A stretch of 64,000 nucleotides of DNA from Xenophilus azovorans DSM 13620 (GTDB lineage Bacteria; Pseudomonadota; Gammaproteobacteria; Burkholderiales; Burkholderiaceae_C): assembly GCF_000745855.1 (NCBI RefSeq), contig NZ_JQKD01000019.1:1-64000 (forward strand). Direction: 5' to 3'. Positions 58,594 to 64,000 of this stretch are shown piece by piece; position 1 is the first letter of the stretch; every line of letters starts with the position of its first letter. The position numbers and the translations under genes are program-made. Under the pieces are notes generated by a model. The model had not been told where the DNA came from. It saw only the letters and a program-made list of their open reading frames with translations, and made no database searches.

Positions 58594-59499
58594 CATCGTG
58601 GCGAGCAGTTCCTCGGGCCCGCCGGCCAGCGGCTCGACGCCCCATTCGTCGAGCCGCTTGCGCAGGTCCGGGTGGACCACGGCGGCGCGGCTGGCTTCGC
58701 TGAGGCGCTGCACGATGGTGGCCGGCATCCCTTTGGGACCGATCAGCCCGAACCATGTCGGCACCGTCCGGAAGCCCGGCACCGCCGACTTGCCGATCAC
58801 CTCCAGGTGCGGCAGGGCGGCATAGGGCCGGCTGCTGGCGATGCCGATCGGGCGGATGCGGCCCGCATCGATGAAGGACTTGGTGGAGATCGTGGAGTCG
58901 AACAGCAGCTGGATCTCGTTGGTCATCAGCGCCTGCAGCGCGGGGCTGCTGCCCTTGTAGGGCACCTTCGCCACGTCGATGCCCGACAGCTTCGTCAGCA
59001 GGCCGATCGTCAGGTCGCCGGCCGCCTGCGACCCGTAGTTCGTCTTGCCGGGATTGGCGCGCGCGAATTCGACCAGTTCGCGAAAGCTGCGGATGCCCGA
59101 CTGCGGGCTGGTGAAGGCGAGCGTCGGGCCCTCCACGAGGTAGCTCACGGGGCTGAAGTCCGACAGCATGTCGAAGGTGAAGGCCTTCGTGGTGTAGGGC
59201 TGGGCGAACATGCTGGTGGCCGCGATCGCGATCGTGTAGCCGTCGGCCGGCGCGCGCTGCAAAGCCTGCAGAGCGATGACGGTGTTGCCACCGGGACGGT
59301 TCTCCACCACCACCGGCTGACCGAGTTCTTCCTTCATCCGTTCGGCCAGCAGGCGCGCAAAGATGTCGGTCGGCCCGCCGGCCGCGTAAGCCACGATCAG
59401 GTGGATCGGCCGGCCAGGGAAGGGCGCCTGCGCCAGAGCGGCGGGGACCACAGCAAGCAGGAGCACAGCCGCGGTGAGGAAGCGGAACAAGGCAGTCAT
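58534..59499 (-). CDS. Bug-family periplasmic solute-binding protein
   Basis: A 321-residue Bug receptor with a signal peptide ending ALAQA and loop AYAAGGPTDIFARLLAE. NRPGGNTVIALQAL and NYGSQAAGDLTIGLLTKLSG are its second-domain landmarks. The start at 59499 (MTALFRF) with GGAG upstream is preferred to one seven codons earlier. It follows a TauD gene by 30 bases. The last 60 bases of this gene are duplicated in decayed form at 53795-53865. Confidence 0.92.
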   Translation of the reverse strand: MTALFRFLTAAVLLLAVVPAALAQAPFPGRPIHLIVAYAAGGPTDIFARLLAERMKEELGQPVVVENRPGGNTVIALQALQRAPADGYTIAIAATSMFAQPYTTKAFTFDMLSDFSPVSYLVEGPTLAFTSPQSGIRSFRELVEFARANPGKTNYGSQAAGDLTIGLLTKLSGIDVAKVPYKGSSPALQALMTNEIQLLFDSTISTKSFIDAGRIRPIGIASSRPYAALPHLEVIGKSAVPGFRTVPTWFGLIGPKGMPATIVQRLSEASRAAVVHPDLRKRLDEWGVEPLAGGPEELLATMRDSLSIYKSAAEAVGMQPQ

Positions 59500-59529
59500 C
59501 GACAAACTCCAGGAAGGCAAGGAAAGGGA

Positions 59530-60417
59530 TCAGGCCGCGGCCGTCAGAGCGGTGCGCCGCGCGCGGGCCCCGCTTTCGGAAACGGTGGTGCGACGCAGCT
59601 GGCGCCGGTGATGCTGGTCGTCGAAGGGCGTGCCGCGATGCATCGTGCAGAAGTTGTCCCACATCACCAGGTCGCCTTCGCGCCAGCGATGCTCCAGCAC
59701 GAGCTCGGGCCGGGTTGCTGCCGCCATGAGGCGATCGATCTCGCGCCGCGCGTCGTCGTCGTTCCAGCCCTCGATGGCGCAGGCGTAGGAGGCGAGGTAG
59801 AGCGCGAGGCGGCCGTCGGCCGCGGCGTGGACCAGCGGGTGCCACACCGCCGGGAAGCGGTCTTCCTCCAGCGCGGCCAGCGCCGGCGTGCCCGCCAGCC
59901 GGCGCGATTGGGCCAGCGAGTGGCGCACGCGCAGCAGCAGGAGCCGGTTCTGTTCGCGCACCGGGAGCGCCGAGAAGGCCGCGCGCATGTCGACGAACTG
60001 GGTCGCCCCGCCCTCCGGCGGCACCACGTGCGCCGACAGGAAGGTGTAGCGGCCCCGGTCCACGGAGAACGCCTCGTCGGTGTGCCACAGCAGGTTGGAC
60101 AGCTGCAGGATCCGCTGGCGCTCGCCCGCACCGACCGTGCGGCCGAGCGCGTCGACGTTGCCGATGCTGCCCACCTCGCGTGGACCCGCGGCGGCGGCGC
60201 CGTCGCGGCGGGCGGCCAGCGTCGGCTGCAGCTCGCCGAAGATCCGGCTGAAGCGCAGCTGGCCTTCGGTGTCCAGCCGCTGGCCGGGGAACACCAGCAC
60301 CGCGTGGCGGTCGATCGCGTCCTGCAGGGCGGCCCGCAGGGATGCATCGGCCTCACGTGCGGGATCGATGCCCTGGATGGTGGCGCCGAAGCCGGCGCGC
60401 AGCGGTTCGATTCGCAT
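59530..60417 (-). CDS. TauD/TfdA-family Fe(II)/2-oxoglutarate dioxygenase
   Basis: A 295-residue dioxygenase. Iron ligands lie in LLWHTDEAFSVD (His, Asp) and NFCTMHRGTPFDD (His), with the co-substrate arginine in RRQLRRTTV. It begins LRAGFGATIQGIDP, the usual start of family members, and shares FPGQRLDTEGQLRFSRIFGEL with the TauD at 48051. The C-terminal tail is short and arginine/alanine-rich. It lies between the SMP-30 gene (nine-base gap) and a Bug gene, so hydroxylation followed by lactone hydrolysis of an imported compound is a reasonable guess. Confidence 0.92.
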   Translation of the reverse strand: MRIEPLRAGFGATIQGIDPAREADASLRAALQDAIDRHAVLVFPGQRLDTEGQLRFSRIFGELQPTLAARRDGAAAAGPREVGSIGNVDALGRTVGAGERQRILQLSNLLWHTDEAFSVDRGRYTFLSAHVVPPEGGATQFVDMRAAFSALPVREQNRLLLLRVRHSLAQSRRLAGTPALAALEEDRFPAVWHPLVHAAADGRLALYLASYACAIEGWNDDDARREIDRLMAAATRPELVLEHRWREGDLVMWDNFCTMHRGTPFDDQHHRRQLRRTTVSESGARARRTALTAAA

Positions 60418-60426
60418 GCCGACCTC

Positions 60427-61359
60427 TCAGCGCGGATTGAGGTGGTGCAGCGGCAGGCCCGCGCGCGGCCAGTCCAGCGCGGCCAGCCGGCCGGTGCTGG
60501 AGAGGGTGATGTAGGCGGTCCGCAGGCCCGGGCCGCCGAAGCAGATGTTCGTGGTGAACATGTCGGGCAGCGGCACGTTCTCCACCAACTGGCCGTCCGG
60601 CGCGATCACGTTGATGCCGGCCTTCTCCATCACGGTGGCCACGCAGATGTTGCCGTCCGCCTCGATCGCCATCGAGTCGAGGCGCTGGTAGCCCGGAAGG
60701 CCCGTCACCAGCTCGCCCCCGTAGGGAGATGGCCAGGGCTTGCGCGCGATCCGGCCCGGCTCCGCGAGGTCGAAGGCCCAGACCCGGCCCGCGTCGGTCT
60801 CCGCCACGTACAGGCGGCGGTCGTCGGGCGACAGGCCGATGCCGTTGGGGAAGGACATCGGGTGGATCACCTCGTCGATGCGGCTGCCGTCGCAGCGCGC
60901 GTAGTAGACGCCGCCACGGTCGACGTCCCGCGCGCGGGCCTTGCCGAGATCGGTGAACCAGAACCCGCCGTGGCGATCGAACACGATGTCGTTGGGCCCG
61001 CGCAGCGGACCCTTCGGCCCGTGCGTGTACAGCACTTCGACGCGGCCGGTGGCGAGGTCGACACGCTCGATGCGGCCGCCGCTGTAGTGGTCCGCCTGCC
61101 CGGTGGGCCGCAGGCCCTGCGCATCCTCGTGCCAGTTGAAGCCGCCGTTGTTGCACAGGTAGCAGTGGCCGTCCGGCCCGATTGCAGCGCCGTTGGGCCC
61201 GCCGCCCGGTGTGGCGACGGTCTCCTTGCCGCCGTCGGGGCGCACGCGGGTCAGGCGCCCCGCTTCGATCTCGACGACCAGCACGGAGCCGTCGTCCATC
61301 GCGATGGGCCCTTCGGGGAAGCGCAGGCCCTCGGTGACGATGCGCATCGGTCTGTCCAT
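60427..61359 (-). CDS. SMP-30/gluconolactonase-like lactonase
   Basis: A 310-residue propeller hydrolase, paralogous to the protein at 31815-32804. Metal-site segments are LRFPEGPIAM, RGPNDIVFDRHGGFWFTD, SFPNGIGLSPDDRRLY and RLDSMAIEADGN. It follows the LivF-like gene by 27 bases and precedes the TauD gene by nine. Both SMP-30 genes of the window sit in operons containing a Bug protein, which suggests related lactone-forming pathways. Confidence 0.9.
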   Translation of the reverse strand: MDRPMRIVTEGLRFPEGPIAMDDGSVLVVEIEAGRLTRVRPDGGKETVATPGGGPNGAAIGPDGHCYLCNNGGFNWHEDAQGLRPTGQADHYSGGRIERVDLATGRVEVLYTHGPKGPLRGPNDIVFDRHGGFWFTDLGKARARDVDRGGVYYARCDGSRIDEVIHPMSFPNGIGLSPDDRRLYVAETDAGRVWAFDLAEPGRIARKPWPSPYGGELVTGLPGYQRLDSMAIEADGNICVATVMEKAGINVIAPDGQLVENVPLPDMFTTNICFGGPGLRTAYITLSSTGRLAALDWPRAGLPLHHLNPR

Positions 61360-61386
61360 GGAATCACCTCTCTTTCGGAAGAACGG

Positions 61387-62100
61387 TCAGAAGTAGTCGA
61401 GCAGCACGCGCCGGTCGGCAAACGCGGCGGGGGCGCCGTCGTAGACCTTGCGGCCCTGCTTGAGGATGGCGACGCGATCGGCGAGCGGCAGCGACTGCTT
61501 CACGTTCTGCTCGACCAGCAGCACCGCGGTGCCGAGCGTGGCGCGGATCGCGGCGATGCTTTCCATCACCTTGTCGACCAGGATCGGCGCGAGGCCGATG
61601 GACGGTTCGTCGAGCAGCAGGATCCGCGGCGCATGCATCAGGGCCATGCCGATCGCCAGCATCTGCTGCTGCCCGCCGGAGAGCGTGCCTGCGACCTGCC
61701 CGGCGCGCTCGGCCAGGATCGGGAACATGGCGTGCACCCGTTCGAGGTGCTCGTCGCGCGCGCGCACGCCGCCGGGCAGCGAGATCGCGGCGAGTTCGAG
61801 ATTGCGCCGCACGGTGAGGGTGCGGAACACGCCGTGGCCCTGCGGCACGAAGGCGAGGCCGCAGGCCACGTTCTGCGCCGGGGTCCGGCGGGTGGCGTCG
61901 GCCCGCTCCTGCCAGACCGCACCGGCCAGCGCCGGCAGCAGCCCGAACAGCGTGCGCAGCAGGGTGGTCTTGCCGGCGCCGTTGTGCCCCAGCAGCAGCA
62001 GGATCTCGCGCTCTCCGAGCGCGAGGTCCACCTCGTGCACCACCGGCTTGGCGCCGAAGCCGGCGCGCAGGCCGCGCGCCTCCAGCACGGGCGCGTTCAC
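61387..62100 (-). CDS. Liv-type ABC transporter ATPase, LivF-like
   Basis: A 237-residue ATPase. Walker A is GHNGAGKTT, the signature LSGGQQQMLAIG and Walker B ILLLDEPSIGLAP. The GTG start at 62100 overlaps the stop of the fused LivM-LivG gene as GTGA and is preceded by GAGG. It completes the second Liv importer of the window. The periplasmic binding protein of this system is not within the window and may lie to the right. Confidence 0.92.
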   Translation of the reverse strand: MNAPVLEARGLRAGFGAKPVVHEVDLALGEREILLLLGHNGAGKTTLLRTLFGLLPALAGAVWQERADATRRTPAQNVACGLAFVPQGHGVFRTLTVRRNLELAAISLPGGVRARDEHLERVHAMFPILAERAGQVAGTLSGGQQQMLAIGMALMHAPRILLLDEPSIGLAPILVDKVMESIAAIRATLGTAVLLVEQNVKQSLPLADRVAILKQGRKVYDGAPAAFADRRVLLDYF

Positions 62101-63770
62101 CGGAAGTACCTCTCGGCCAGCACCGGATTGCGCAGCAGTTCGCCCGGTTCGCCTTGCGCCATCGCCCGCCCTTCGTCGAAGAAGTAGGCGTGGCTGCACA
62201 GTCCCTTGATCACGTCCAGGTTGTGCTCGATGATGCAGACGGTGCGGCCCTCGTCGGCGAGGCGCCGCAGCAGCGGCATCACCTCGTCCATCGCGCGCCC
62301 GTCCAGGCCCGACAGCGGCTCGTCGAACAGCAGCACGCCGGCGCCCGTGGCGAGCAGGCGCGCCACGCTCAGCAGCTTTTCCTCGGCGTACGAAAGGTTG
62401 ATCGCCAGTTCGTCCGCCATGCCGCGCAGGCCGACGTAGTCGAGGATGGCGAGCGCCCGCGCATGGTTGGCGCGTTCCTCCCGGGCCACCGCCGCCGGCC
62501 GGAAGAACACCGCGCGCAAGCGGTCGCCCGCCTGCCGCGGCAGCGCGACGACCACGTGCTCCAGCACCGTCATGCGCGGGAACAGCTTGAGGTCCTGGAA
62601 CGACCGCGCGATGCCCTGCTGCACGATCTGGTGCGGCTTCATGCCGGCGAGCGGCCGGCCGTCGATCGTGACGACCCCCGCGGTGGGCTGGAGGAAGCCC
62701 GTCAGCAGGTTGAACGCCGTGGTCTTGCCGGCGCCGTTCGGACCGATGATGCCGGTGATGCGCCCGGGCGGCAGCACGATGTCGATGCCATCGACCGCGG
62801 TGATGCCGCCGAAGCGCTTGACCAGTCCGCGCCCCTGCAGGGTGGCTGCCGGCGCGGCGGGAACGCTGCCCTGTGCCGCGGGGGCGTCGCGGTGGCGCCC
62901 GGAGTGCGCAGAGGTGCGCTCGGGCAGCAGGCCTTCCGGGCGGTAGCGCATGACCAGGATCAGCAGCAGCCCGTAGATCACCTGCCGGCTCTTGTCGGGA
63001 TCCACCGGCAGCTCCACGAATTTGAGCAGCTCGGGCAGCACCACCAGCACCGCCGCGCCGACCACGGAACCCGCGAGGTTGCCGCTGCCGCCGAAGATCA
63101 TCATGGCCAGGATGGCGTTGACGACGTCGATGCCGAAGCTCGCCGGGTTCACCAGCGTCACGTAGTGCGCGAAGAGGTAGCCGCCGGCCGCCGCCAGCGC
63201 CGAGGCCACGGCGAAGGTGCGCATCTTCAGGCCCACGATGTTCTTGCCGATCGCCTGCGCGGCCTGCTCGTTCTCGCGCATGGCCTTGAGGGCGCGGCCG
63301 AAGGGCGAGTGCGCCACCCGCCAGGCGACGGACAGCGACAGCACGGCCAGCACCGTGGACAGGGGCAGCATGCGGGCGGCGCTGTCCACGCGCCAGGCGC
63401 CCAGGACGATGCGCGGGATGTTGTTGATGCCCTCGACGCCGCCGGTGAGCGGCTTGGCGTTCTCGATGACGGACAGCACCAGCACGTGCAGCGCGAGGCT
63501 GACGATCACCAGGTAGAAGCCGGCCACCCGCATCGCCGGCAGTGCCACCGCCGCCCCGACCAGCCCGCCGATGCCCGCGGCGGCCATCAGGGGCAGCGGG
63601 AACGGCAGGCCATAGCGCGTGGTGAGGATCGCGGTGACGTAGCCGCCGAGCGCGTAGAAGGCCGCGTGGCTGAGGGCGAACAGTCCGGCGTAGCCGATCA
63701 GGAGGTTGAGCGACGAGGCGAGGATCACGTAGATCGTGACCATCACGCAGATGTGCAGCAGGTAGTCCAT
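62097..63770 (-). CDS. fused Liv permease-ATPase (LivM-LivG in one polypeptide)
   Basis: A 557-residue protein. Residues 1-280 or so form a LivM permease (LNLLIGYAGLFALSHAAFYALGGY, HSPFGRALKAMRENEQAAQA, MIFGGSGNLAGSVVGAA). A linker of about 30 polar residues (SAHSGRHRDAPAAQG) follows. Then a complete LivG ATPase: Walker A GPNGAGKTT, QDLKLF, the signature NLSYAEEKLLSVARLL and Walker B VLLFDEPLSGLDG. No stop or frameshift separates the parts, so this is a true fusion. The start at 63770 (MDYLLHIC) is one base past the LivH-like stop. It will insert in the inner membrane with the ATPase facing the cytoplasm. Confidence 0.92.
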   Translation of the reverse strand: MDYLLHICVMVTIYVILASSLNLLIGYAGLFALSHAAFYALGGYVTAILTTRYGLPFPLPLMAAAGIGGLVGAAVALPAMRVAGFYLVIVSLALHVLVLSVIENAKPLTGGVEGINNIPRIVLGAWRVDSAARMLPLSTVLAVLSLSVAWRVAHSPFGRALKAMRENEQAAQAIGKNIVGLKMRTFAVASALAAAGGYLFAHYVTLVNPASFGIDVVNAILAMMIFGGSGNLAGSVVGAAVLVVLPELLKFVELPVDPDKSRQVIYGLLLILVMRYRPEGLLPERTSAHSGRHRDAPAAQGSVPAAPAATLQGRGLVKRFGGITAVDGIDIVLPPGRITGIIGPNGAGKTTAFNLLTGFLQPTAGVVTIDGRPLAGMKPHQIVQQGIARSFQDLKLFPRMTVLEHVVVALPRQAGDRLRAVFFRPAAVAREERANHARALAILDYVGLRGMADELAINLSYAEEKLLSVARLLATGAGVLLFDEPLSGLDGRAMDEVMPLLRRLADEGRTVCIIEHNLDVIKGLCSHAYFFDEGRAMAQGEPGELLRNPVLAERYFR

Positions 63771-63771
63771 G

Positions 63772-64000
63772 TCAGCTCCGCGCGCCGAACAGGCCGGTCG
63801 GCCGCACCAGCAGAATCGCGAACAGCAGCGCGAAGGAGATGCTGCCCTGCCATTCGGTGGGGATTCCCCACATGCCCACGTTCTCCACCAGGCCGAGCAG
63901 CATGCCGGCCAGCGCGGCACCGCGCAGGGACCCGACCCCGCCCACGAACACGCCGACGAAGGCGATGAAGACCGCCGGAAAGCCCATGTGCGGCACCGCG
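63772..64000 (-). CDS. Liv permease LivH-like, C-terminal part, cut by the window edge
   Basis: The last 75 codons of a LivH-type permease, continuing beyond base 64000. FVGVFVGGVGSLRGAALAGMLLG is the conserved C-terminal helix pair, and the tail FAILLVRPTGLFGARS is typical. It is the upstream partner of the LivM-LivG fusion, one base away. The start and N-terminal half are not visible. Confidence 0.9.
   Translation of the reverse strand, partial: AVPHMGFPAVFIAFVGVFVGGVGSLRGAALAGMLLGLVENVGMWGIPTEWQGSISFALLFAILLVRPTGLFGARS

Noticed and set aside
58672-62187. Open frame of 1171 codons on the plus strand
   Set aside because: It is antisense to the Bug, TauD, SMP-30 and LivF-like genes. The composition is dominated by His, Arg, Gly and Gln, as expected from the complement of GC-rich wobble-biased genes, and no domain is recognisable.
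1-64000. CRISPR arrays, rRNA, tRNA, phage or plasmid-replication genes
   Set aside because: No regularly spaced repeats, no conserved RNA-gene sequence and no replication or phage structural genes were recognised by reading.

Overview
The window looks like a chromosomal accessory region of a high-GC betaproteobacterium (Burkholderiales, probably a Comamonadaceae/Variovorax- or Bordetella-like organism). The grounds are nine Bug-type periplasmic binding proteins, a porin of the type common in that group, an IS1071-like Tn3-family end, and very GC-rich, wobble-biased coding sequence throughout most of the window. I see no rRNA, tRNA, CRISPR array or phage genes. The content is almost entirely catabolic: many small, tightly coupled operons, each combining an uptake protein with a few enzymes and sometimes a regulator.

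Layout. 1-214: tail of an IS3-family element. 221-8198: a minus-strand operon of visibly lower GC (GntR regulator, Liv-type ABC importer, amidase, aminotransferase), followed by an Lrp/AsnC regulator (8397-8900). 9320-12831: a Tn3-family transposon that cuts the 3' end off an SsuC/TauC-like permease. 12832-15782: remaining ABC ATPase, a SnoaL-like protein and a divergent crotonase, with two copies of an operator-like sequence between them. 15878-17860: a LysR regulator and a 3-hydroxyisobutyrate-dehydrogenase-like enzyme. 17861-31335: a probable P450 catabolic region (ferredoxin reductase, putidaredoxin-like ferredoxin, P450, bicupin, FAH-family hydrolase, ThDP enzyme, CoxG-like protein, two CMD proteins, three Bug proteins, LysR). 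Three TTGC-N7-GCAA sites tie its promoters together. 31375-37751: aminotransferase/RidA/Bug/SMP-30/SnoaL operon, another Bug gene, gene-fragment scars and a D-2-hydroxyacid dehydrogenase.

37939-53794: class II aldolase with a pair of acyl-CoA dehydrogenases; an Old Yellow Enzyme; a seven-gene plus-strand operon (nitronate monooxygenase-like, SDR, atypical FMN oxidase, Bug, TauD, cupin, TauD); two Bug genes with an acyl-CoA synthetase; and an MFS transporter. 53795-58593: a segment bounded by a 70-bp direct repeat. It holds a decayed LysR gene, a porin gene split after its signal peptide by an IS110/IS1111 element, and an AraC regulator whose likely operator (two 11-bp repeats 21 bp apart) precedes the porin. 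58534-64000: Bug, TauD, SMP-30 and a second Liv importer with a fused LivM-LivG polypeptide; the LivH gene runs off the right edge.

How the parts fit: substrates would enter by porin, Bug or Liv systems. They would be oxidised by P450, TauD, Old Yellow Enzyme or FMN enzymes, opened by crotonase, FAH-like, lactonase or amidase hydrolases, and fed through CoA ligase, acyl-CoA dehydrogenase, aldolase, aminotransferase and dehydrogenase steps. The actual substrates cannot be read from the sequence. The most notable items are the porin-splitting IS110 element with a possible guide-RNA region, the shared regulatory sites, the FMN oxidase lacking its usual carboxylate ligands, and the scars of rearrangement.
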